Positions 40,490 to 50,764 of a stretch of 64,000 nt of DNA are shown here, in pieces. The DNA is from Riptortus pedestris (Eukaryota > Arthropoda > Insecta > Hemiptera > Alydidae): positions 97,122,501 to 97,186,500 of the forward strand of contig CM032233.1 of assembly GCA_019009955.1 (NCBI GenBank), read 5' to 3'. The notes under the pieces were generated by a model that saw only the letters and a program-made list of their open reading frames with translations, had not been told where the DNA came from and did no database searches. Position numbers and translations under genes: made by a program. Every line of letters starts with the position of its first letter. Within the stretch, counting starts at the first letter, position 1.

Positions 40490-40573
40490 CTGTGTTTGTG
40501 TGTATGTGTGTGTGGGGTAGGTGGGGGAGGGGAGGGGGTAGGGTGGACGAGTGGGGGGGTAGATAGTGCTAGT
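40490..40573. repeat. GT and G-run tract beside the splice donor
   Basis: GT-rich sequence passes into repeated runs of four to seven G on the plus strand (GGGGGAGGGGAGGGGG and a run of seven G). On the proposed minus-strand transcript these are C runs at the start of the intron. Four closely spaced G runs could form a G-quadruplex on the plus strand. Confidence 0.8.
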
Positions 40574-40581
40574 GACTTACC
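40574..40581 (-). other. Candidate 5' splice site
   Basis: On the minus strand the sequence reads CATAG then GTAAGTC, with the exon ending at 40581 and the intron starting at 40580. GTAAGT is the consensus U1-pairing donor. It ends the only GC-rich open stretch in the window, which makes a chance match less likely. Confidence 0.55.
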
Positions 40582-40777
40582 TATGTTGTGCGAGTGAGCT
40601 AGAGAGAGGGGGATGGGGAGCGAACAGCAGGGAGATCCTTGGAGGAGCAATTCCTCCACCTGCCGGCCTGAGCGGCGGCGTCCATAGGTCCCTTCCTGAA
40701 TCGGCGTCGTTTTGGCTGCTCCGAGTCCGAGTCTGGGAGATGGCTAGCCGCTGGCTGTCAAACGAGCGCGGGAACAC
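40581..40777 (-). CDS. Candidate first exon of an unidentified gene, minus strand
   Basis: An ATG at 40777 opens a frame that stays open for 65 full codons and two further bases up to the donor GTAAGTC at 40580. Translation beyond the donor stops after one more codon, as expected if the frame continues in a distant exon. The stretch is GC-rich, unlike everything around it. The predicted residues are rich in Arg, Ser and Pro, with no recognisable domain. Promoter motifs lie 50-90 bp upstream on the same strand. The ATG may not be the true start, and the whole exon could be 5' untranslated or part of a non-coding RNA. The gene cannot be named. Later exons would lie at lower coordinates or outside the window. 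Confidence 0.42.
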
Positions 40778-40790
40778 ACTGCCTTTGCCG

Positions 40791-40930
40791 ACGGAGCCTA
40801 CTAGCCGGCCTGCCCCACTCCCTCGGCCCTCATTGGCCCCCGTTAGCCCCGCCTCTCAGCCAATAGCAGCTCTCTCTCCCCACTCCACCTCAGCCACTCC
40901 CCTCCCCCACTCGACTAATTCCAATGAAAA
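40791..40930 (-). promoter_or_regulatory. CpG-island-like promoter with GC box and CCAAT boxes
   Basis: On the minus strand, from upstream to downstream, an inverted CCAAT box (GCTATTGGCTG, about 40859-40869) is followed by a GC box (GAGGCGGGGCTA, about 40845-40856) and a direct CCAAT box (GGGCCAATGAGG, about 40828-40839). These fit NF-Y and Sp/KLF binding respectively. No TATA box is apparent. The arrangement suits a broad, TATA-less promoter firing toward lower coordinates, just upstream of the candidate exon. The opposite strand is also GC-rich, so bidirectional activity is possible. Confidence 0.6.
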
Positions 40931-41216
40931 CACCATCTCCTAGTCGGCCAACCGAAATGTTATCAGTCCCCCTACGATTATAGATGCGCCTCCCGATAGT
41001 TTCTCCACATTCTACACCACTTCGTCCCCTAGCCCACTATAAGCCTTATTCCATACAACAAACTCTTAATTTCCACTAATAATTAAAAATGCCTCCCCAA
41101 ATTCAATTGACAATCATCGAAAAGGCAGAGCGATTAGTGTTTGGCAAAACAAAAATAACTAGCTGAGTAAAGTAAAGCTTCAAACTAAAATTGAATTAAT
41201 AAAACTATGTTAGTTC

Positions 41217-41682
41217 GGTACTTCAGGTGGTCACCAATTTAAAGACGATTATTAGACCATATCAAAAGAAAAAACACTTTATTATTAAAAAAAAAAAAAA
41301 TAGAATATATTTGAATAACGAAATATAATTATAAATTAGAGTTAGCCCAGAACTGGACCATGTCGTGGAGTAGCTGCATCCACAGCTCTCTGCAAGATAG
41401 TGGTGTTAATAAACGATCACTCATTTTCTGATAACAAAAGAAACAGAATGGTTAAAATAACCTAGTCAAGTATGAACCTCCATATACACCATCACCCTAT
41501 AATAGCGACATGCGGTTTTGAACCAGTAAATATTTTACCTGTGTATAATGGGTGGCCTCCCGTTAACCTTTTTGTCACTTATAAATTCTAGAAGTGTTAT
41601 TTTAAAAAATAAAGTGATTTTTTTTAATTACTATTTAATAATCGTCTTTAATTGGGTGGCCTCCCGGTAATCGATAAGTACC
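41217..41682. mobile_element. 466-bp MITE with 8-bp target duplication
   Basis: The direct repeat GTTAGTTC flanks the element (41209-41216 and 41683-41690). The ends are inverted: GGTACTT at the left and AAGTACC at the right. A longer imperfect inverted match follows (left AGGTGGTCACCAATTTAAAG, right complement GGAGGCCACCCAATTAAAG), both continuing ACGATTATTA. An internal copy of the GGGTGGCCTCCCG motif lies at about 41549. No transposase is present. An 8-bp duplication fits hAT, P or Merlin. The GG ends lean away from hAT, but the superfamily is open. Confidence 0.85.
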
Positions 41683-42111
41683 GTTAGTTCATTGAAAATT
41701 TATTAAAACGTAACTAAAGCTTTAAATCGTCTTACTAAACTAAATTCTCTTTGGCTTACTAATTTTTCTTGCCAAAATCCAATATGCTTTCATGCTATAA
41801 TTTTGAAAAAATGGGTGATTTAAAATCATTTGACTAGTATTAATGAATCCATTTTTCAGAGTTCTTTTGTATGTTTTATCTGAAGGTTTGCCTTTTGTTT
41901 ATATTGTATTCATTTGTTTGTATATCTTTTAAATAGACAAATAGACTGTTATAAGTTATAAGCCTATTGTCTAATGCTTTTTTTTTCATTATTGTTTCTC
42001 TATGAACTTTTTAATTTAAGTAAAAATGCATATTTTGTCTGCCCTAGCTCTGAATCCAAGTATGAATTTATTGAAACTGAATGATGAAAATCTTTTTCAA
42101 TAAAAGTAATT
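41683..42111. other. Non-coding spacer
   Basis: It begins with the right-hand target duplication of the MITE. No gene recognised. Confidence 0.4.
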
Positions 42112-42297
42112 ATTTATTCACGTCCTCTTTATTCTACTATGGCTAATTGGGAGGGGTTATCTACAGGTTACCACCCTTTTCTAGCCAGGGTGGAAATAAG
42201 GAATTTATTTAATGAGTCCTTCACCAAATAAATTTCTACTGCCCAGGGTGGGAATCGAACCCGTCACTCTCGGTTTTCCACGCGAGATTAAAACCAT
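42112..42297 (-). mobile_element. tRNA-derived SINE with a canonical B box
   Basis: On the minus strand the sequence carries GTGACGGGTTCGATTCCC (about 42250-42267), a close match to the tRNA B box, followed by the family body (AGAAATTTATTTGGTGAAGG, CCTGGCTAGAAAAGGG). The tail reads TAGAATAAAGAGGACGTGAA. It has the best-preserved internal promoter element of the copies here. Confidence 0.78.
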
Positions 42298-43309
42298 AAA
42301 ATAAAAGTAATTATTGAACTAATACTAAAACTAAACTAAAATCACTAGTCAATATTTACTTTTAATTAAACTAATGTAATTGCCCTACTAAAACCGGATA
42401 ATAAAACTTAAACAACTATTTATTAAAAAACTAATCCAACAAAGTTCAATTTTTTAAATTAATTTTTCTCAGTTAACATGATTAAGCATTATATAAATCT
42501 AAGACTAAAAATGTAACGCCAGTTTAGATAAAGTAAATTATCGTTAGTTTAGTAAAATAACTTTAACTTTGCCTATTACTAAGAGTGACTAATATAGCGT
42601 CAGGCAATTAGCGGTTTTTATAAAGTGCTTGGAATCTGCAGAATAAATGTCAGTTTTATGTATTATTCCCGTCGAAATAAAACACGGCTGTTTTCAAAAG
42701 CTGTATGACTGTCATAACCTGTGTAAAGGTAACTAGCAGAAAGTTAAATAAAATCTGTTTACAGTGTAATTGTGTTGACATGCATAATAGTGCACTCTAG
42801 TACCTAGAACCATTGCTAAAAACACCTATCATGTACTTTTGGAGTAAAGAGAAATCTTTAAAGCGAAACAGCAATAAAATCGAATTATGGAGTAATAACG
42901 CCCACTAAAACAAATGAATTAACAGTAGTACGGTATATTTAAAATGAAATTACATTGATTGTCTCATTAATGAAATAAAAAAAGATCCCAAGCTTCAGGC
43001 ATTGAAATTGTCATTGGTTGAATAATATGTTTAGGCACATAAAACGTATCTTCATATTTACTCTTGCCTGGCACTTCGCAATTCACTGAAGCCGATGCGG
43101 ATCTCGTTTTTGGTTCTGCTTTACAATTATTCGAGATTTTATGGAGTGTATCTAACTCTGATAGCTGTATTTTTTTTTAAAAAAATCAAAAAAAAAAAAA
43201 AACGCTAAAACCATTAATTTTGGCCGTACCTCGTTAACCAAAACAAATTGTGACATGGTTGGTTAAAAAACATTTTCAAATCGGACTCCTTTAGTTTGTC
43301 CCCTCTCTA
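42298..43309. other. AT-rich DNA, no gene recognised
   Basis: Short open frames only. A poly-T followed by poly-A (43170-43203) forms a trivial foldback. Confidence 0.45.
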
Positions 43310-43440
43310 TTGAGAGGATTCCCGGTCGTTAATGAACTCGACCTTTCTTTTCAGATTAAAAGTTTAAATGTGAACTTTGGTTTCAATTTCTCAAAATGTG
43401 CGACCACTTGAGGGTGAACAAACTTTATGTATCAAATTTT
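43310..43440 (+). mobile_element. Distant relative of the HINE-like body
   Basis: The order GATTCCCGGTCGTTAATGAA, CTCGACCTTTCTTTT, AAAAGTTTAAATGTGAACTT, ATGTGCGACCACTTGAGGGT parallels the conserved body CCATTAACGAACTTGATCTT, AAACGACTAAATATCGAGTT, TTGCGACCGCTAGAGCGGTA. Identity is low but the spacing is kept. It is a separate or much older subfamily. Confidence 0.45.
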
Positions 43441-44215
43441 TAAATTCAAACTGATTTTATTTTTGGCACTCATTTTTCTATTATTCAAGAATTTAAGGAA
43501 TTTTTGGGTAATTTTGGAAGTGACAATAACTAATAAAGAAAAATAAATACTGTATGAACAAAGTGATTCCCTCCGCAATAAGTTTATTAACGACAGAGTT
43601 CACTTTCAGAGCACCAGCTCCATCTTCTCTGCCTGTTGACACAAAAAAAACCCTCGAATTTCAAGCACATAACAGTGTATCGATTAATCAACAAACCTAA
43701 AACAACACTAGCTTAGAGTAGAAAATGAAAACGAATTTAAAATACAACGTAAAAATCATACTAAACTTAAAAGAATAAGTAAGCCCAACATTACTTTTTA
43801 TCTGCGATACATCTTTTTTTTTTTTAAATTTAAATATGGTTTTTATCTTGTATTTTAATTTCGATTTTATTTTCTATTTTAAGTTAGTGTTGTTCTGTTT
43901 TTTTCTTTTTTTATTGTATTGAGTTTGTTGAGTAATCGAAATTCTGTTGTATGCTAGATATATTTATAGTATTTTAATTAGTCCAGAGTACACCAAGTAC
44001 GTTTCAATATCTACATTGATTGTTAATAATTATTAGTATGAGATATGCGATCGTATGTTTATACATAGTTATGATCATTAGTCAGAAAAATGAAACAGAC
44101 GATATGACGAAACAAATAATTAAAAGCGATTCGTGATCGTTTTTAAATTTTTATTAATTTTTCTTTTTATGTATTTATTTGTAGATACATATTTATTTAC
44201 CTTTTAGCAGATTTC
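43441..44215. other. Non-coding, no gene recognised
   Basis: T-rich sequence without recognisable features. Confidence 0.4.
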
Positions 44216-44286
44216 CCTCGAGGGAAATCAGCTATTGAGGTCGTACTCATGAGGCGGTTTTTGAGAAATTTCTTCAAATGTCCATG
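44216..44286 (-). mobile_element. HINE-like 3' end fragment, minus strand
   Basis: AGCAGATTTCCCTCGAGGGA then AATCAGCTATTGAGGTCGTA is the 3' hairpin terminus in reverse. The centre of the palindrome is CTCGAG instead of CTTAAG, a change that keeps the self-complementarity. Similarity stops at about 44286. Confidence 0.8.
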
Positions 44287-44532
44287 ATTTAACTGTGTAG
44301 TCAGCACCCCCCCCCCAATCGGTGGGTGAGTAGCCACACTCAATTCTTTAATAAAGTGTTTTTCTTCTTTTTGCAGTACCTGATTGGACACTACATATCG
44401 CTCAGCCGGTCGAACAACGACGTAGCTGTTTCATTGAGTAATTTTTAAAAAATCAAGATTTAATTGACAGACAGACTTGATTAATCCAGAAAAAAATAAC
44501 ATTTCGCTAATACTTTACATCCAAAGTAAACA

Positions 44533-44621
44533 TGAATATTTCAAGAAAAGGGCATCTTTTGCTCATCAATGAATATTTCAAGAAAAGAGCTTTACTCATC
44601 ATTCTGAGGAGTAAAGCTCTT
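44533..44621. repeat. Perfect 13-bp stem-loop with adjoining direct repeat
   Basis: AAGAGCTTTACTC (44585-44597) and GAGTAAAGCTCTT (44609-44621) are exact reverse complements around an 11-nt loop. Upstream, ATGAATATTTCAAGAAAAG occurs twice (44532 and 44569), the second copy overlapping the left arm. Role unknown. Confidence 0.85.
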
Positions 44622-45646
44622 AACGCACTATCCGAAAGTATTAAAACTATAAAAACATATTTTTTCATTACAAATAAATTAATAAAATTCATGCCTGAAG
44701 AGTGTTTTTATACATAAGATAAATACTATCAAGAATGTTCAATATTAAATAAAACTACAATATATTTCTAATAAAAATCGGTCCAAAAACAATTTATGAT
44801 AATGCAAAGTATATTGTCTTTAAGTTGGAGACAAGTTTTTAATAGTTTATAAGTATGTCAACTTTTAATATATCTAAGACTAATAATAAATTATGTCAAT
44901 GAATTAAAAATTATTTTTTTTATTTAGGATGTTATTAAGATTGTTAAAAAAATTAATTTTTCAAATAAACCTAATTATTAAATTGATAGATTTTAGAAAA
45001 CGTATTCGATTTGAGAGCATTTTATAACGATTGTATTACATACGGTAGCTATTCAAAAATATTTTTAAAAAAAATGCATTCACATAATATTAGTAACTTG
45101 GTCGTAATATTTTGTCGTACCCTATTATGTTTTTTTCATATTTAATGGCCTTACATTATTCAAAACATATCAAAAATGTTCATGTACAATTGCAGAATTG
45201 GCAGTTATGTCGTTATTCCACCGGATGATCGAAATTTAATTTAAAATTATCTTGCATTCTTCAACGCGTCACTAGTTACATCGGCACCATACTTTCGGTT
45301 GGAATTCTCGATTACCACTTAAATGTCATATTTTCGTGACAGAGGGTGTGTCCATAGTGAATATTGGAAACCAATGTATCCGCTTCAAAGAAAAAAATGT
45401 TTATCTGAAGGCGCCAAGAATGTCATTTACAGTCAAAATATATCTTTTCGGGCAAGGCTTGGATCGTCTGCACATCAAAATCTGTACCAAACACATTAGA
45501 GTTGAACTACTATTGGCAAATAATTCCCCTAAATAAAGAACCTTCCCCGGACATTTATATAAGTACATAAAAGTATATGGCCTTGTAGTTGTCCCTATTG
45601 AGTTACTTCGGAAGCAGCTCTTTCCATATATATACACTAGCTAAGG
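44622..45646. other. Non-coding, no gene recognised
   Basis: AT-rich sequence ending in a short (TA)n beside the F2 element. Confidence 0.4.
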
Positions 45647-47654
45647 CACCCGGCTTCGCTCGGGAAATCATTTGAATCTGAATGATGGTATTTCTTTTTG
45701 GCATGGCTTCAATATATACAACTGCACTTCCCGTCTGGGCGTATTGTTTCCCCGTAAGGCTCAGGTAGGGGACTTAAAGAATAAAAATTTTACTTTTGAA
45801 GTATACATTAAAATAAGTCCCTAATCAATCCCTCTCCACACACTGTGAATAATTCAAATCATAATCATTGATGGCATTTATTATAATTAAATATCATCTA
45901 TAATGTACATATTTCCAGTCAAAATCCAATCCGAGTACACATTGTGGAGCTTAATTATATACAAAATAGTAAATGTGAGTAGAAGACAAGTACAACATTT
46001 CACAGGAAATAAGTTAACACAACTAACTATATTTGCCTCTCGAAAGCTACCAGTCCCGCTTGAGTGTTATCAACATTCCTTTACATAAATTATTTATTTA
46101 AAACATTAAAAAACTCGATTTTTCTAGTATTTGTTGTGCCTGGTGTAAATAAATATCAGCGGTACCCAATAAATAATTGAATTTATATTCTAAACGCAAG
46201 TTGAGGGGAAGAGCCCTCCCTGCTACCTCAAATCATATTCAGTTTAAACGGAAATTGTCTTTTGTTATAATGACTTTACCAAATAACATTTAATATATAT
46301 AGATAGTACATAGTCATTTCAAGAACGTTAACATATTTAAGGAAAAAAGATAATATATACCACAATTAAAGAGATTGATTCTGCTCAACTTCTGCTATCA
46401 CACGTTCTACAAATTCAGCATATCTTTGTTTAAATAATACATTATACAAATTAAATAATCGAAGATCTCTTATAGTATAAATTTATATTGGAAATAAATA
46501 AGGATGTAATTTTCTAATTAAAACAAATAACAAATGACGAGGGAGGAGGTGGTGATTAAAACCTCTCTAATCAGAATCATACTTAAAACAATTATATTAG
46601 TCTAAAAACATAACATCATTTGTCATAATATGCCTATATTAAAAGCACTTTAATGAGCACTAATAAAATGCTTGACTCCCACTATAGTTTCGAGCGAATA
46701 TCTCGTGTATACTTCGTTGTACGACAAAAGTGAATATCAAAGAAGTTACTCTAAATAACCAAATAAACACCTTCTAATATGTGCATGTTTGCCGAAAACC
46801 CAAAAGGAAACGAAGAGCGGCGATTTTGCATATAATGGCTCCCTTACAACTCCTGGTTGTCCCTAGAAATATTGATATTGCATATAATCATGGAAGAATT
46901 AATGCTAATTCACATGCCGAGTTTTGTTTATTTCCGATTAGTCATTAGTGCCCAATATAATTGTTAACTCCCACTTTAGTTTTTAATGAATATCTCGTTT
47001 ATACTTTGTTATATGAGAAAAGTGTATATAACAAACGTTACTCAAAATAACAAAATACACAACTTGTGTTATGTGCATTTTCCCGAAAAACCAATAGGAA
47101 ACGAAATATCGCTATTTTTAATCCTTCTTTATAACCCAGTCCCCTGTTTGACTGAGAGAATATTAGCAAACCCTATAGTCTAACATGGGCTAGAAGTAAT
47201 ATACATACCTAGTTTCATAAAAGTTCGTCACGCAGGGGCTGGGTAAACTAAGCAGATTTCCCACGTGAAGTTTTACAATAGAGAAATTTCACGAGAGTCG
47301 AGCATTTAAGGAAACGGCCGAACTAGCTTTTGGCGGAATAGTCGCCCAGCCGTTAGCCGCCCAGATTTAATAAAAATGCAAATATCTCGGTTAATATTCA
47401 AGATAGAGAATAAATGTATATAACAATATTTATAGTACATTTAATTTGCAATAAGATTGATTATGTACAATTTTTCGATCCGACGTATAGTAACGGAGAT
47501 ATTTCGAATTTTCGAAAATCCTCCCCTCTAAACCCCCCCCTCCCACTGGTCCGATTTCAGCCGTTAACGAACTTGATCTTTCTTTATATAAAATGACTAA
47601 ATATCGAGTTTGGTAATGATCAAACAAAAATTGCGACCGCCAGAGCGGTAACAG

Positions 47655-47705
<51 letters not shown>

Positions 47706-48045
47706 GTTTTGAACGGACCTCATTTTCATCATCTACTAGGAAGGATCGATGGACATTTAAAGAAAAATTTCGAAAATTCCGTCATGAGTACAACCTCAAT
47801 AGCTGATTTCCCTTAAGGGAAGTCTGCTAAAATTCAGTTCAGTAGTTTAGACGTGAAAAGGTAACAAACAAACAAACATACTTGGACGTTTTCTTCTCTC
47901 CAAGTACATAGTATTGTAGTAGTGAAACAAACAAACAGATCCAAAGCCACAAATTGCAAATATCGTGTCTATGGCAAGTGAAAAGTAAAAGAATCCTGAA
48001 ATTTCGAGGGAAAAAAAATTAATGTCAGACAGAGGTTAGAATTAA
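45647..48045 (-). mobile_element. F2 element copy 1 (Helitron-like 3' end), interrupted
   Basis: The 3' terminus is at 45647-45650: on the minus strand CCCGAGCGAAGCCGGG forms a hairpin, followed by TGCCTTAG and CTAG, then T. The 5' terminus near 48045 reads, on the minus strand, TTCTAACCTCTGTCTGAC. The body includes the family's ~298-bp subrepeats in diverged form (46660-47210) and ACGTGAAAAGGTAACAAAC near the 5' end. A HINE-like element interrupts it at 47223-47828. A hairpin close to CTAG with a 3' T matches a Helitron 3' end, but the 5' end does not show a clear TC start. Confidence 0.65.
47223..47828 (+). mobile_element. HINE-like element, complete, inside F2
   Basis: It starts GTTCGTCACGCAGGGGCTGG, has GCAGATTTCCCACGTG, the conserved body, and a (TA)n at about 47658-47699. 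The 3' hairpin carries one change (GGGAAGTC) and is followed by TGCT. The host F2 sequence elsewhere reads TTTCATAAAATTCAGTTCAG (53810 region). Here it is split as TTTCATAAAA, element, AAAATTCAGTTCAG, which fixes both boundaries at an A run. Confidence 0.9.
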
Positions 48046-48106
48046 TGTGTATATATATACATAGACCCCCCCCCACACACACACACACACACATACTCAC
48101 TGAAAT

Positions 48107-48775
48107 TTATATGATATGTGACGTCTTCAAAACATGTTTTTCTAAATATATTTTCCCATGTCCAATAGTCTTGCCTTCAAATATATTTGTGATAAAATCG
48201 TTGTGCTTAATAATATGCTTAAGAAATGTCACCCTCATTTTTCCCATGGCCTTCATTAGACATTTACTTTCACTTACTTCATTTAGTGCTTCCGCGTTGG
48301 ATTTAATTTCACATCTTATGTATTCTGCCACAAAAAAATAGGATTTTCTAGGCCTTCCTCTCCCCCTATGCCCTTCAAGCCCAGCTTACCTTCAAATATA
48401 TTTGTAATGAAGTTGTTGTGCCTTATGATATCCCCAAGAAATTTAATTCTTCTTTTTTTCATGGCCTTCATAAGACTTTTTTTTTTCACTTACCTCATTT
48501 TGGAATTTCAATGTTGGTTTTTTTTTAGTCCAACTTGTTCTAGTGATTCAACGCCAGATCCACATTTCCACTGCTTCCAACCTATTGTATTCCCTTTTGT
48601 GGAGAGTCCAACCTTCGCTCCCGTAAAACAGAACACTCCATACAAAAACCTTAGCAAACATTTTTTTGATATCAATGCTTATATTCATGGATTCCATTTT
48701 TTCCAGTCTATTATTTTAATTTTTAAGTTTCGCTCCCGTCTAGCTGTACACTCCAAACGAATGACTTAGCAAACA
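48107..48775 (-). pseudogene. Non-LTR retrotransposon (LINE) ORF2 tail, decayed and duplicated
   Basis: The minus strand shows the C-terminal region typical of insect endonuclease-reverse transcriptase polyproteins. KVFVWSVLFYGSEGWTL is followed by RLEAVEMWIWR, then a region matching ISWT, then KKRRIKFLGDIIRHNNFI and TNIFEGK. Stops and frameshifts interrupt it. The RRIKFLG..IIRHN..ITNIFEGK module occurs twice (about 48350-48480 and 48140-48250), and the FVWSV..GSE module also occurs twice (48600-48660 and 48725-48770). This is a mosaic of partial copies. The reverse transcriptase catalytic core is absent. The clade (RTE-like or Jockey-like) cannot be decided from the tail. Confidence 0.82.
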
Positions 48776-48994
48776 GTATTTTGGTATCCGTGGCAATATG
48801 CTTGTTAGTTAAAATTATTTTTCAAGTATAATTTTTTTCAATTTTAATATTTCACTCTAGTAGCACGAATAAACTTTTGGGGGACAGCGCGCAAGTAATG
48901 CAATCAACGTACGCCGTTATTTCCTCAAACTCCTTATTTTCAGAAATAAGTAGAAAATCTGGTGAGATCAGATAACAAGTGTTTTATACCAGGG

Positions 48995-49040
48995 CGCGGG
49001 CAATCTGCTTACTTTACACAACCTTTGCGTGATAGACTTT
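48995..49040 (-). mobile_element. HINE-like 5' end fragment, minus strand
   Basis: On the minus strand the sequence reads GTCTATCACGCAAAGGTTGT, then GTAAAGTAAGCAGATTGCCC, a diverged form of the family 5' end. Confidence 0.6.
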
Positions 49041-49184
49041 TGATGTGTGAGATACATGCAAATATGTTGTGTGATGACATCAATTAAGATTTTATGTTCT
49101 TATATCGAAAATGTTTATTTGATACTCGATATCTAACACTACTCGTTTAGAACTAACACGTCTAACTCTATTCGTCTAAAACTC

Positions 49185-49535
49185 AAGATCATATTCGTTA
49201 ATGGCTGAAATTGGATAAGTGGGAGTGTGATATCGAAAATCAAAATATCTCGGTTATTATGACTCTCATCGAAAATGTTTATAGAAGCAATCTTGTTAAG
49301 ATATTGATGGACTGCAATAGTACAATATTTATTTACATTTGTTTGTAGCTCAAACATTAAGCGATTTATTAGTGTTTTCTTGTTTTTTGCCGACAGTAAC
49401 CCCTTCCGCTTCAACTCATTGGTTAGAGAGGGAAAGAAATCAGCTATTGGGGTAGTACTCATAACGGGATTTTCGAAAACTTTCTTCAAATGTCCATCGA
49501 TCCTACCCAGGAGATGACGAAGATGAGGTCCATTC

Positions 49536-49580
<45 letters not shown>

Positions 49581-49660
49581 AATAAAACGATTAAATATTG
49601 AGTTTTGTAACGATCAAACAAAAATTGCGACCGCTAGAGCGTCAACAGACAATTATATAT
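49185..49660. mobile_element. Rearranged HINE-like element with inverted halves
   Basis: A minus-oriented body fragment (49185-49330, containing CATATTCGTTAATGGCTGAA and AAAATATCTCGGTTATTA) precedes a minus-oriented 3' half (49430-49541, AATCAGCTATTGGGGTAGTA, CAAATGTCCATCGATCCTAC). After the (TA)n at 49543-49575 comes a plus-oriented piece (49563-49660, AAACGATTAAATATTGAG, TGCGACCGCTAGAGCGTCAA). The two sides of the microsatellite therefore belong to opposite orientations, so recombination or template switching occurred within the (TA)n. Confidence 0.7.
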
Positions 49661-49676
49661 ATCTCTATATATATAT

Positions 49677-50755
49677 AAAATTGTAACCTCTGTCTGTACA
49701 TAGATTTTTTTCTCGAAATTTCACGATAACTTTTCGTTTCACATGTCATAGACACCATATCTGCATTTTGTTTCTTTCGTGTATGTTTGTTTGTTTGTTT
49801 GTTTGTTACCTTTTCACGCATAAACGGCTGAACCGAATTTTATGAAACTTGGTATGTATATTACTACTAACCCAACTTAGACTTTAGGCTATATTAATTT
49901 TCTCTGAGACGCACTGGAGTGGGGGTTATAAGGAAAGCCTGAAATTAAAAATAGCGATATTTCGTTTCCTATTGGGTTTTCCGCAAATATAAACTGAACA
50001 AAAGTTGTTTATTTTGTTATTTAGAGTAACTTTTGTTATATACACTTTTGTCGTATACCGAAGTTTGAATGCGTTACACGCTAAAAATTATAGCGGGAGT
50101 CAACAATATTATTTGCCAAAAAAGACTCAACCGAACTAAATAAAACTCGGTATGTGTATTAGCAGTGAGGCCTTCATTATAATAAGCCATACCAACATTT
50201 CTATGGACGGGCAGGAGTGGGGGTTATAAGGGAAGCCTGAAATTATAAATAGCGATATTTCGTTTCCTATTGGGTTTTACGCAAATATAAACATAACAAA
50301 AGTTGTTTATTTTGTTATTTGGAGTAACTTTTGTTATATACACTTTTGTCGTATACCTAAGTATAAATGAGTTATACGTTAAAACTTTAGCGGGCACTAA
50401 CGGCTGAACCGAACTTAACAAAACTCGGTATGTCAATTAGCACTAATTCTTCCATGATTATAAGTTATATTAAAATGTTTAGGTTCGAACGGGAGGGGAG
50501 TTATAAGGGAGGCCTGAAATAATATTCACCATATTTACATGTATAAGAAACGGATAATATAAAAATATCGAAGACTGTGAAGCCTTATCGAACAAATAAT
50601 TCTATTATTAGCAAATCACTGGCAACGGCGGGTATCAATCCTAAACACTGGGACGGGTAAATGTCAAAATATTGTGCAATGTAAAGCCTGCTAAAAAATA
50701 CCATCACCATTCAGCCTCAAATGAATTCCCGGGCGAAGTCGGGTATCTCAGCTAG
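49677..50755 (+). mobile_element. F2 element copy 2, complete
   Basis: It starts AAAATTGTAACCTCTGTC after (TA)n and carries CCTTTTCACGCATAAACGGC. Two ~298-bp subrepeats follow (TAGCGATATTTCGTTTCC at 49953 and 50251). The end is the hairpin CCCGGGCGAAGTCGGG, TATCTCAG, CTAG, then T. (TA)n follows directly. Open frames in the subrepeats are not conserved as protein. Confidence 0.8.
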
Positions 50756-50764
50756 TATATATAT

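Noticed and set aside
40566..40943. 125-codon plus-strand frame over the GC-rich block
   Set aside because: High GC keeps all frames open. The promoter motifs and splice donor support the minus strand instead.
49139..49621. 160-codon open frame on the minus strand
   Set aside because: It runs through a (TA)n tract and two HINE-like fragments of mixed orientation, so it is fortuitous.
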